The notes under the pieces are model-generated. The model was not told the DNA's origin. It saw only the letters and a program-made list of their open reading frames with translations, and made no database searches. The position numbers were made by a program, and so were the translations under genes. Below are positions 35,641-46,912 of a stretch of 64,000 nucleotides of DNA, one piece after another. The stretch lies in NCBI GenBank assembly GCA_032871835.1, contig CM065296.1, forward strand, positions 6,954,001 through 7,018,000, given 5' to 3'. Position 1 is the first letter of the stretch; every line of letters starts with the position of its first letter. Source of the DNA: Dipteronia dyeriana (Eukaryota; Streptophyta; Magnoliopsida; Sapindales; Sapindaceae).

Positions 35641-36434
35641 AAAGACTTGCGATTAAGGAATAAAACTTGTGTTTGAGATATTTATGTTGAATAAATGGCA
35701 TGTTTGTTGAATTTTAATTTTAGATGTCATTGGAGTTAGGGTTTTGACTTGGTTGTCAAATAGTTGCAAACTAATTTGTTGAAAGTCATGTAGTCAAATT
35801 TATGGCTTGAAGGTTTTACTTGGAAAACGAGTATTAAGTTTGCATACTTTAAAACTTCGTTGACATACTTTAAAACTTCGTTGACATAGTTAATCAAGTT
35901 TCCAGACAATGGTGTTTAGTTTAATAAAGTAATGGCATTTAATAACTTTGTTAAAAGTTTTATTTTGCCATTAGATATAACTGAGGGTCAGTGGGAGTAA
36001 GTTTATTTTCTATGTGCTCTATTTTATCAATTGTGTGACATTAAAATTTTTATATCTAGTATTTCGAGGTGAAAAATCTCAAACAAGCTTATTTTGATAA
36101 TGTTATTGAGAAAATATATTAATAGATCACTTAAAAGGGTTAGTATGATTACAAGTTTACTTGTTTCAAGCAAGGTTTTAAAATGTGGAAAGCGGTGCGA
36201 GGCGGGAACGCCTCCTCGAGGCGAGGCGGATGCCTCGAGGCGATCGAGGCGGGCGCCTCAGTCAAAAATGGAAAATAAATTGTAAAAAATTTATAAAAAA
36301 ATATTTAAGTAGAGAATATGCCATAAAAAAATGGGAAATAAGTTAAATCCAATAATACAAACTTAAAATGTCTGAAACAAATTAAACATTACAAAAACAA
36401 AACATCATCCTAACGATAAATAACCATTATGTAT

Positions 36435-39036
36435 CTAATTATCCCATAAGCTATCATTTGTGTCCAATGGCTTAAAATGTGGATCAAAAGAGTAATCCCT
36501 CTCATCATCATCATCATCATCTGAAGTTCCTGGAGAGTTGTATTGGTTTGAAATGTCCTCCCACCCTCGTTCTTCATCCACCCGTTGCAAAGCCTTTCCT
36601 TTGTCTACCAAAAAATGCAAAGTAATATTATCTATTTATAATTAAAAATATCATTCTATCTAAGTAAAACTTATTAAATTTGATTGTAGAATTACTTTTA
36701 TTTCTCTTTCTCTTCCCTCCTACTTGTTGGCTTCCACTTGGTTGAGTCATGTCCACATCTGTGGACGTTCCCCCAACTACATCAGTGTTAACAATCCACT
36801 CATCATCCGACGGCACATCTTCACGAACCAATGGATCCTCATCATCCTTCAATGCCTTCTTCTTCAATTTTTGTGTTGCAACCTTTTATTGTACATTATG
36901 TACACCAAAGAATTCAATTTCTTTGTGTTTAATCGATTCCTCTTCTTCGTGTGAATCTACAAATAATTTGTAGGAAATTGTTAATTAGGAATACTAAATT
37001 TTACTCTAGTATTTATAATTATAAGTAAACCCTTACCAAATTAAATGTACTCCAATTTCTCTCACATGCTGAAGATGAGCAAGTGAGACTTAAAACCTTC
37101 ACAGCAAAATCTTTAAGTTCCGGAGCCTCGTCTCCATATGAACTCCACCAATCCGCTACAATGTGAATAATAACCATTGTTCATTTCCTTATAAGACAAT
37201 ACTATAAATTTCATAACGTAATTGATACATGTAAACAATAACTTGGCATACCAGGGCTAAGATTTTCAATGAGACCTTTTGCACGTCTATAGCCAAAAAA
37301 CCCTTCCTTGTTCTTAAAGAGACTAACTTGTAAATTAGCCCGTACTCTCGCCTCCTCATTGGGAATAAGTTTTTCCATGCACACCATCAACCCAATCTTT
37401 ACCTCTATATGAGAGGATAAACCATCCGAATATTGGAATCGGGGATTCAGATAGTATGCAGTTGCGTGCAAATGGCGATGCAATTAATACTGCCACTTAT
37501 CATCAATGATTCCCCATATCTCCTTGTAAGCTCCTTCCTCATTTCCCAAATTTGCGGCTATATCCTCCTTAGCCTTATCCATGGCACCATAAATGAATCC
37601 CATTGCGGGCAGTTGTTCAGAATCTGTCATCCTCAACACACTTACAAGAGGTCTAGTTGTCTTTAATGCATAAGACACGCTACCCCCAAAATTTTCATTA
37701 AAGATAATCTTCTTGATTTCCCTTCCCTCGGCTTTTTTTGGCCAAGTACATCCATCCCATTCCTTTGAAGTAAACATTTGCTCCAAAGGTTGCCTCAGAA
37801 TTAACATTCTGTCTAATGTTAAAAATGAAGTAGCAAATCGTGTAGGAGCGGGACGGATCAATTCTTTATTAGTGTGCTTTCTCATCAAAGTCAATACCCA
37901 TCTGTGGTTGTATATGAAATTACTCACCTATTATAGCACAAGAATACAACACTTAATATTTTTGAAATGATTAATACTAAATATAAAGCATTTCTATATC
38001 GATTTAATGATTTATACCTTCTTCGCTTTCCTCAATGCATTTTGGTGTTGAGGTAAAGATCCAATTTTCTCAAGCATTAGTTCAATACAATGAGCTGCAC
38101 ACGGTGTTCACCACTGTCGTTTCCTCTTCTCCATCAACATTCCACCCGCTTTCTTGTAGTTCGATGCATTATCCGTCACCACTTGGACCAAATGTCTTCT
38201 CCAACTTCTTCAATCACATAATCCAATAGGTTAAACAATAGTGTAGCATCTTTAATTGCATCACTAGCATCGACCGACTTTAAGAACACCGTGTCATACG
38301 GATTGTTTACAAGAAAGTTTATCAACTGTCTTCCTCTCATATCCTTCCACCCATCCGACATAATAGACACTCCTGTTTTACTCCATGTTTTCTTTACATC
38401 ATCAACAACTGCTTGGGTTTTACCTTCTGCCTTTAACAATAGTGATGTGCTCAACTTATGAGCTGTAGGTGGTTTTAGACCATGCCCGTAAGTCCCAACT
38501 GAACGGAGCATTTTGACGAACGATGGACTACTAGCAACATTAAAGGTGAGTCCATTCTCGTAGAAGAAGTCGGCTATGTCCGAACATGTGTTTTCTCGTG
38601 CCTCCTTCTCAAGTCCTTTGACTCCTTTATCACTTCCCCCCAAATCCTCCACCGCCTCATTTTCAACATTCACTACAAATCTATCTATCGGTCCTCTGAT
38701 CCCTCTTTCAGAAACACTACCTGAGCTTGAACCTTTTTTGGATAGACTGTTTATGGTGACACAATTGTCGATCCTTTCTTCACGCATCAATTGTGCCCTC
38801 TTTTTTGCCTTTTCATTTGACAACATATAAGTTTTGATTTCTTCTCTCACTTCTGGGGTGACCTTTGTACACGAGACAACATTACCCTGAACACCCGCAA
38901 GGTGTTCTTTCATCCGAAACACTCCACCCTTCAATACTCTATCACAAAACTTACATTGGAGGTACTTATATCCCTTTTGCTCATCCATTTCAACCTCAAT
39001 CCCATACTTTCAAGCCGGATCTTTTCGATTCGACAT
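36435..39036 (-). pseudogene. hAT transposase (BED zinc finger, DUF659, hAT C-terminal dimerisation), lightly broken
   Basis: The encoded protein would excise and reinsert the hAT element. Reading on minus from an ATG at 39034-39036, a TGA eight codons later replaces a tryptophan before KYGIEV. The intact frame then restarts at 38988. BED zinc finger: CKFC (Cys12, Cys15 from that Met) and His29 in MKEHL. DUF659 lies at about 38600-38180 (GVSIMSDGWKDMRGR holds a catalytic-core Asp). One base is missing near 38185, shifting the frame before VVTDNASNYKKAG. The middle continues at 37927-37250 (RPAPTRFATSF, then WQY). The C-terminal dimerisation segment FAVKVLSLTCSSSACERNWS lies at about 37130-37050. 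An acidic tail follows to 36435 (DDDDDDERDY). Introns are likely between the segments. Few lesions suggest a young copy. Confidence 0.85.
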
Positions 39037-39221
39037 CTAAAAAACTACAACAAAATAATCTAGTAAAACTGTAAAGCTATGTTATCTGTTGATAACAAAT
39101 AATAATAATAAATTATAATCAAACGCTTATATAATTTATAATTTATATAATGTATATGATATACTTATATAAGTGTTGATTGTTGACTTATATACCAACA
39201 CAGTAAAAGTTAACTGTTGAT

Positions 39222-39285
<64 letters not shown>

Positions 39286-39339
39286 CAAACACTTATATAA
39301 TATATAAATATATAATATATAATTTCTATCATGTATTAT

Positions 39340-39710
39340 CATGTATCAACACAGCAACATCAACACCAATAACCAATTACCAACACAGCAGTGCTGTGAC
39401 AAGCTGACAGCACCACCAATATATATATTCAAACACTTATATAGTATATAAATATATAATTTATAATTTCTATCATGTATTATCAATTTATCATGCATCA
39501 ACACAGCAACACCAACACCAATAACCAATTACCAACATAGCAGTGCTGTGACAGCACCACCGATATATATATTCAAACACTTATATAATATATAATTTAT
39601 AATTTCTATCGTGTATCATCGTGTATCAACACAGCAACACCAATAACCAATTACCAAGTACCAACACAGCAGTGTTGTGACAGCAGTCACAGCACCACCA
39701 ATATAGTTGA
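39340..39710. repeat. Threefold tandem repeat in the hAT 5' region
   Basis: Units of about 130-150 bp contain CAACACAGCAACACCAAC, CCAATAACCAATTACC and CAGCAGTGCTGTGACAGC. CAGTGCTGTGACAGC is palindrome-like. The position, between the transposase start and the right terminus, corresponds to the promoter and leader of the transposase gene. Confidence 0.75.
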
Positions 39711-40633
39711 AACTTTCATTTATTATCAGTTGACTTTTATACCAATTACCAAATACCAACATACAATGACACAAATCACAAGTACACAAATAAAAAGAAA
39801 ATCGAAGACCAAATCAAAGAAGAAATAAAAATAAGTGTTATCACTTATCTGTTGACATTTGACAGCTAACAAATAAAAAGAAGAAAAGGAAGAAAATCGA
39901 AGACCAAAGCTGATCGAAAAAGAACAAAATTGAAAATTGAAGCAGCTGACCGAACAAGAAGAAATTCGAAGAAAAAATAGCAAACGAAGAAGAAGAACAA
40001 AGCTGAGAACATGCAGTCAATGAAAAACAGAGCAAAGGATGAAGAAGAGTAAAGCTGAAGTGGATGCAATCGATGAAGAATAAAATCAAAGGACGAAGAA
40101 GAAAAGCAGAGCAAGAACAAGATGAAAAACAGAACAAGATGAAGAAATACAGAGCAAGAAGAAGCAGACAAACAGATGAAGAAGAAGAAGAACTCACCAG
40201 AAAGGAAGGAAGAGTTCGACGTCGCCGGAGAGGAGAAGCAAACACCGATGTTGCCGGAAGGGAATGATGTCGCCGATCAATCGACTTGAAGAAGAGAAAA
40301 GCAAGAACTTGAAGTGTTGGAGAGATCGATCGTTGAAGATTTGGGGATTTAAGGATTTAGGGCTTGGTTTTCCTAAACGCAACGTTTTCTTCTTTTTTCT
40401 TCTTCAAAACGCTGCGTTTGCGGTTTTTTTTTAACAAAATTACAATTCCTGAGTCAGTGTCGAGGCGCCCGCATTTGGAAGACTCGGCACATATCTGGCC
40501 GCCTCATGCGCCGGTGGCGGACGTTCCAACTTGTCCCCTTGGTGCGGCCGCACCAGGGCGCTTTTGCGAAGAGGCGGGCGAGGACGCCTCGAGGCACCCG
40601 CCTCAAACCGCATTTTAAAACATAGGTTTCAGG

Positions 40634-41835
40634 TACCTATTGGTAAAAGTGATAAAATTACATAAGTTTTTAATTCCTCAAGTAAATTTGAGCGTTCTCA
40701 TAAGAAAAGGGTCATGTATGTATCCGCAAATGATAGTTTGATGTAAGTTTAATATATATGTATTGATTCTATTATTACATTAGTAGACTTTGCGGATTTC
40801 AAACCAATTTGGCATGTATTATTGGATAGTCATAAAAAAAAAGGGTTTCATCGTATTTGTATAGGTTAATTGTTTCATGCTCATATGTATGTATGAATTG
40901 AAATATGTGGCTTTATATATTGCAACTCTGGAGAATTTTGATTATGAAATCATATTTTGAGGTAGATTATGATAATTTTACTGTATTTATCTTCTCTATA
41001 TAATGCTAAGAGATCTCGGAGGTTTAATCATATGGATATTGTAGTGAGAATAAATTTAAGAGTTGCGAGTTTCTAAGCCACATGTAAAATAACTCTTGAT
41101 ACACTAACCAAGATATTTGACTCCGGAGGTTTTGTGGAGCATGTTATATCATGTATTGGATGATTGATATTTTTGATGCGTTTGGTTAGTGGGAGTTGTC
41201 ATTGATTAGATTAACTGCATTTATTCTATGCATATTGTTTCATATTCTCGAGAATGTATTGTATATGCATGTTAAGATGTTTGTCATATTTGTTATTGTG
41301 TGCACACGAATGGTTGGTTATGGCAAGAAATCTCAAGCTTTTAGCTTGAAGGGGCAATTCACTCATAAGGTATAAAGTTTCCACTGATGAGTGAACATTA
41401 CTTAAGACAGAAAGATTTGCCCGTCTTAAGGGAGGTTTAACTCATGGTCAAAATGTTTGGCCAGTGAGTGTAAGATATTTAAGACATTAAGTTTACTCGT
41501 CTTAAGCTACTTCGTATAATACGAAGTTGGACCTATATGGAAATAGGCATGATGATAACATTTGCATGTAATTTTTATACCACACATACATACCATTTTA
41601 CCCGGTTAGGTAGAGCTAAGGGTATTTTGATTACATATGGTCTTATGTTAACTAAAGATGTAATGATCTATATAGTTGGATACTTGAGGTTCTATTGGAC
41701 TAAGGGGAAGGAAGGTATTACTCTCTTAAACATTCTTTGCGGCCACATATAATTGTTTGTCAATTTGGAGAGTCGTTTTCTAAAATCAAATTTTAAATCT
41801 AAAATAATAATGTCTATGTAGCTCAAGTGGAAGAA
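40634..41835 (+). other. 3' internal tail of the 12.3-kb element
   Basis: This non-coding tail, from the hAT insertion point to the polypurine tract, matches 44643-45640 in inverted orientation over about 1 kb (AGAGATCTCGGAGGTTTAA, GGTTGGTTATGGCAAGAAA, GGTCTTATGTTAACTAAAGA). No protein domain was recognised in it. Confidence 0.7.
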
Positions 41836-42369
41836 TATAAGATTTCTATAAAAATTGTAAGCAACATATGACATTATATTTTGAGTTTATAAAAAACCGA
41901 ATTGATTGGAATGTTTAAGTTAGTGAGAGTTGATCGGATAAAACCCGTTATTAATGTGATCAGGGCTCGGTGCACATTAGCTACATTAAATATATGTAGG
42001 ATATGGTATGGGCTATTGTATATGTGTGGGCTAGTATTTCTTTTAAGATTAGCCATCCTATTAGGATTTTAAGAATCATTTATGGGTTAGGATTCTAGAA
42101 AGTTATACTATTTATAGAAGGTTCCTACTCTCACTCACATAACGTACTACAGAAGCCTATTAAGCAATCTGAGAAAGGTGAGAAGAGAGTACAAGACTCT
42201 ATTGTTCTTTATTGTTTTCTTTGTTTTCTTTTCAGATTATTGTATTATTATGGATTCGAGATTAAGACTCTACTACTTGGATGTTTTCCGTTGCGCTTCA
42301 AGGTACGCGTCTATTCATACTTATGTATACAATACGAGATCTAATTAATTTCTTTATATAATGCTTACA
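41836..42369 (+). repeat. 3' LTR of the 12.3-kb element
   Basis: Ends CTTACA, followed directly by ATATC, the target duplication, 40 bp before the LysM kinase exon at 42410. The splice acceptor of that exon (TTTCTTTGTAG) is undamaged. Confidence 0.88.
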
Positions 42370-44091
42370 ATATCACTATTGAGTTGATTCATTAGAGGTT
42401 TCTTTGTAGAATCCGAGGAAAGCGTGGTTTCATCGTTTAGTTCAGAAAAAGTTACCATTTTTCTTTACCACGAAGTCTGTGAGGCAACTTCCAACTTCAG
42501 TATGTCTTTAAAGATTGGCCAAGGATCTTATGGATTTGTTTACCGTGGAAAATTAAAAGGAACTGTAAGTTTTCTCTTTTTAGTGCAACTCATCATTCAA
42601 ATTTTTGCTGACATTTTCAAAAAAATGTATACACTAATGATGGAATCTTCCTACAAGCATGTAGAATGTGGCCATCAAGTTGATGAAAAACACAATGTCT
42701 AAAGAGTTCTTGTCAGAGCTGACTATCCTTTGCAAAGTTCATCATTCAAACTTGGTAGGATTTGCTAGACTGTTTAAATACTATTGTTGGGCCGTTTCGT
42801 GCTAGTTAACAATCTCTTTCTGTTTCGTGCTAGTTAACAATCTTTTTCTTTTGCTGAACTTGCATTTTTTTCCTCCTCTTGAAATTCTATCAGATTGAGC
42901 TTATTGGGTATGCAGCTGGTGGAAACTCTATTTCTTGTATATGAATATGGCCAAAACGGTGGTTTGAGTGATCATCTGCACAAGCCTGAAATATGAGGTT
43001 TGAATTAATTATTGACTAGACAATCTTTGCAAGTGCAATCCCGAATAACTTAGTTTGAAACATCATATATATTGCCTCATACTTCAGTCATATTTTTATT
43101 TGATGCATTTCATTGTTTATATTTAGATTAAACTTGTGTTCTTGGTCCAGTTTATAATACTCATTAAACACGAGTTTTGACGATTTTGATTTAAAACCGA
43201 ATTCATCAAAGCAAAAAAAAGAAAAATTCTTATTTGCAAGAATTGTAACCATTTTTTCATTTATCGTTTTTTTTCCTTATATTTACATTAAATTTGTTTT
43301 CTTAGACCTATTTATACTCCTTAAACCCGAGTTTCAATAAATCTGGTTTGTAGTCGAATCCGTCGAAACCTCAAAAATGAGTTCTTATATTATATGCAAA
43401 ATTTGTATACATTTTTTTTTTGATCATTTTTGCTGGACTTTGATGATGATCATCTGCAGATTATAAGCCTCTTCCTTGGACTGTGCATGTACAGATTGTT
43501 CTTGATGTAGCTAAAGGTCTTGAGCATATACATGAGTGTACAAAACCTTATTATGTTCATTGAGATGTGAAGACGAGCAATATTCTTTTAGATTCGAATT
43601 TCCGAGCCAAAGTGAGTCCCTCATGTCTATGAGATGATTCAGTCGCCATCAGTGAGACTTCTGCTTATCATGTTCGTAATGCTTAAATTTCTCATTCCGG
43701 CAGATTGCAGATTTTGGACTGGTGAAGTTATTAGAGCATTTTTCTGAAGTTGCAGCCACAGCATCTAGAATTATCGGCACATTTGGCTACCTTGCTCCTG
43801 AGTGAGTGTCTGGGTTGCTTCATTTTTAACTCTAAGGTTCTCTTTATAAAATTTCTCTAAAACAAAGATTGTTTTTCGTAACAAATAGGTACATACGAGA
43901 TGGGTGTGTGACCACGAAGAGTGAAGTCTATTCCTTCGGAGTTCTTCTCATTACCAGCACTACTTCATAGAGATGTAAATCCTGGAAATGATCATCACTC
44001 CAGTGAACATCGCTCTTTGGTGGATCTTGCGAGTGCCAGTCTGTTATCATTAGAGATAATGGATATTAGATAAATGTTGTACTATAGTTAC

Positions 44092-44642
44092 TATTAGCAT
44101 TATATAACGAAATATAATTCGATCTCGTATTGTATACATAAGTATGAATAACGCGTACCTGGAAACATAGTGAAAAATATCCAATTCGTAGACTCTTAAT
44201 TCCGAATCCATAATAATACAATAACCTGAAAATAAAACAAATAAAACAATTAAAACAATAGAGAGTCTTCTACTCTCTTCTCACCTTCATCAGATTGTCT
44301 AATGAGGAGACAATTTTGTAATATGTTCATAATGAGTGAGAATAGGGACCCTCTATATATAGTATAACTTCCTAGAATCCTAACCCATAAAGGATTCTTA
44401 AAACCCTAATAGGATGGCTAGTCCTAATAGGAATACTAGGCCACACATATACAATAGCCCATACCATATCCTACATATACTTAATGTAGTTAAGGTACAC
44501 CGAGCTCAACAAATATTGATCACATTAATAACGGGTTTTATCCGGTCAACTCTCATTTACTTAAACATTTCAATCAATTCGATTTTTTACAAACTCAAAA
44601 TATAATGTAATATGTTGCTCACAATTTTATAAAAATCTTACA
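44092..44642 (-). repeat. 3' LTR, inverted relative of the 12.3-kb element's LTRs
   Basis: 551 bp, from TATTAGCATTATATAA to ATCTTACA. It is the reverse complement of the same LTR family and retains the intact TGTAAG start that is mutated in both LTRs of the 12.3-kb copy. Confidence 0.85.
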
Positions 44643-46560
44643 TTCTCCCACTTGAGCTACATAGACATTATTATTTTAGTTTTAAAAATTCATTTTAGAT
44701 AATGACTTTCCGAATTGACAAACAATTATATGTGGCCACAAAGAATGTTTAAGAGAGTAACATCTTCCTTCCCCTTAGTCCAATAGAACCTTAAGTATCC
44801 AACTACATAGATCATTACATCTTTAGTCAACATAAGACCATATGTAATCAAAATACCCTTAGCTCTACCTATCCGGGTAAAATGGTATGTATGTGTGGTA
44901 TGGAAATTATATACAGATATGATCATCATGTCTATTTCCATATAGGTCCAACTTTGCATTATACGAAACAGCTTAAGACGAGCAACTTAATGTCCTAAGC
45001 ATTTTACATTCATTGACCAAACACTTTGACTATGAGTTCAACCTCTCTTAAGATGGACAAAAACTTTATGTCTTAAGTAATGTTCACTCATAGGTGGAAA
45101 CATTATACCATATGAGTGAATTGCCCCCACAAACTAAAAGTTTGAGATTTCTTGTCATAACCAACCATCCGTGTGCACTCAATAACAAGTATGGCAAACA
45201 TCTTAACATGCATATACAATACATTCTCGGGAATATGAAACAAACATGCATATAATAAATGCAGCTAATCTAATTAAAGACAACTTCCACTAACCAAACA
45301 CATCAAAAATTTCAATCCAATGCAGGATACAACATGCTCCACAAAACTTTTGGTGTCAAATATGTGTCAAATATCTTGGTTAGTATATCAAGAGTTATTT
45401 TACATATGGCTATTAGAAACTCGCAACTCTTAAATCTTCTCTCACCACAATATTCATATGGTTAAACCTCCGAGATCTCTTAGCATATTCAGAGAAGATA
45501 AATACAGTGAAATTATCACAATCTACCTCAAAATATGATTTCACAATCAAAATTCTTTAGAGTTGCAATAAATAAAGCCACATGTGAGTATAAAACAATT
45601 AACCCTTACAAATACTATGAAGCCTCCCTTTTTTTTATCACTATCTATTGATACATGTCAAATTAGTTTGAAATCCGCAAGTCTACTAATGTAATAATAT
45701 AATCAATATATATATATATTAAGTTTACAAATTCAACATTGAGTCGTGTTGTATGAATTAACGGTCTTAATACATACAAGTTATTTTTATTTAAACCCAA
45801 ACATATATTCAATCTATTTCTAGAAACAACAATAGACTTATTATTAAAAGAAAATGAATAAAATTGTTCCAACAACTTGGATACAAAAATCAAATTTCGT
45901 GTAAATCTAGGAATAAAATAAACATTACTCAAAACTAAAAAAAAAACTAAAAAATTGGAGTATAACTACTCTCATTGCTCTAGCTGAAATGATATCCTCT
46001 AACCCAACGCACAATAAGAAGGCTCCCTCATCAAGCTCCGTCCAAGAATTAGTCCACTGCAAAGAAGAACAAACATGGTTAGTGGCCCCCGAATCTACTA
46101 TCCAATGTGAATAATTATCTTCCACTAAACATGATTCAATAAAAGGTGAACCACATTTACCTATTGCATTTTTCTTCTTAGCGACCTCTTCTACATACTG
46201 AGGACAATTCTTCTTCCAGTGACCGACCTTGTTGCAATGGAAATAATTCCCTTTTACTTTGTCGGTTAAGGTGGTCCTCTTTTTGCTTTGGGCTTTCTTG
46301 TTCTTAGGCTTAGCATTAGCCTTAGCCTTGCCAGCAGACCTCTTCCTCTTCTTGGATCCAGAAGAAAATGGTTCGGCAACATTTGTCTAACTGGTCTTGC
46401 CTTTTGTTGTCCTTAATCATGAACTCAAAGGTAATGAACTCATTTAGCAACTGAGTCAAGTTGAACCTCAACTTGTTCATCCCGTAGTTACTCTTGAACT
46501 GATCGAAACTCTTCAAAAGAGTTGTCAGTATGATACTCACTTAGCTTGGCTCATCAATGA
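44092..46560 (-). mobile_element. Copia deletion derivative in opposite orientation (3' LTR, gag and protease remnants)
   Basis: Its 3' LTR (44092-44642) is the reverse complement of the LTRs at 30044 and 41836. TTCTCCCACTTG (44643-44654) is the polypurine tract on minus. Reading upstream on minus come a 1-kb tail, a GAG-pre-integrase segment (45932-45663, VYFIPRFTRNLIFVS), protease (about 46110-45950, WIVDSGATNHVCSSLQW), a CCHC zinc knuckle (about 46240-46200, CNKVGHWKKNC) and gag (46540-46322, KSFDQFKSNYG). Integrase, reverse transcriptase and RNase H are absent, and no 5' LTR was found up to the fold-back element at 46615. It truncates the LysM kinase relic. Confidence 0.8.
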
Positions 46561-46614
46561 CCCCGCCATTGGGTTGAACATTTTCTAAAAAATTTCATGA
46601 TCTCTTCCAAACTT

Positions 46615-46858
46615 TTTCTTTTTTTAATACTGTCATCCCTTAGCACTATAATAATAATAATTTCTAGGTCTTTTCCAAATTACAATTTTACCCTTTGTTG
46701 TTATTTTTGAAAAAAAAATCTTTTAATCTCTCTAGTTTCAATAATAGTTGGTCAACCTCTGAAAAAAATATAACACCTCCATCAATGATCGAATCCTCAA
46801 CCCTAAGGTTAAAAGCTAGAGTCTCTAACTAGTTAATCTACTCTAGCTCATTCTTTAA

Positions 46859-46912
<54 letters not shown>

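Larger units (their letters stand above)
36171..40625 (-). mobile_element. hAT element with BED/DUF659 transposase and GAGGCG-rich ends
   Basis: Ends are CAAGGTTTTAAAATG (left) and CTATGTTTTAAAATG (reverse complement of right). The flanks GTTTCAAG (36163-36170) and GTTTCAGG (40626-40633) form an 8-bp duplication with one mismatch. GC-rich GAGGCG / CGCCTC repeats fill the first and last 100-170 bp (36190-36260 and 40455-40610), in sharp contrast to AT-rich surroundings. It carries a nearly complete transposase gene on minus. Inside is an AT microsatellite (39228-39270) and a threefold repeat at 39340-39700. Confidence 0.88.
30044..42369 (+). mobile_element. 12.3-kb LTR retrotransposon (Copia-related, no intact pol), inserted in the LysM kinase gene
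   Basis: Direct LTRs lie at 30044-30558 and 41836-42369. The flanks are ATATC on both sides (30039-30043 and 42370-42374), a perfect 5-bp duplication. The terminal TG/CA are partly mutated (CGTAAG..., TATAAG..., ...TATA and ...TACA). AAGTGGAAGAA (41825-41835) is a polypurine tract. The putative primer binding site after the 5' LTR (GTTGTATCAAAATC) is decayed. No gag or pol domain was recognised inside. Family membership follows from the 1-kb tail shared with 44643-45640, whose element has Copia gag and protease remnants. Nested inside are a CACTA element and a hAT element. Confidence 0.85.
29190..44060 (+). pseudogene. LysM receptor-like kinase pseudogene (LYK3-like), split by a 12.3-kb retrotransposon
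   Basis: The family binds chitin-type oligosaccharides at the plasma membrane and signals through an intracellular kinase. Left part: LLCGCS and a LysM domain (VTYRIESGDTLLTI...NLILAGDVMFIPGPG, about 29320-29515), a short exon at about 29632-29672, and a transmembrane segment at 29776-29930. Right part: exons at 42410-42564 (IGQGSYGFVYRG), 42665-42754 (VAIKLM, LTILCKVHHSNL), 42894-about 42992, 43460-43611, 43704-43801 ([16 protein letters not shown]) and 43889-about 44060. Between them lies the LTR element at 30044-42369, in what was an intron. Lesions are a frameshift near 42920, a mutated donor (AT for GT) near 42992, and TGA at 43561-43563 where the HRD arginine belongs. The N-terminal LysM domains and kinase C-terminus are missing. 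LYK3-type is a judgement from kinase residues. Confidence 0.82.

Noticed and set aside
39841..40245. Long Ser/Phe/Leu-rich frames on minus near the hAT right end
   Set aside because: They are reverse translations of a GAAGAA-rich purine tract. The low-complexity overlapping frames have no domain.
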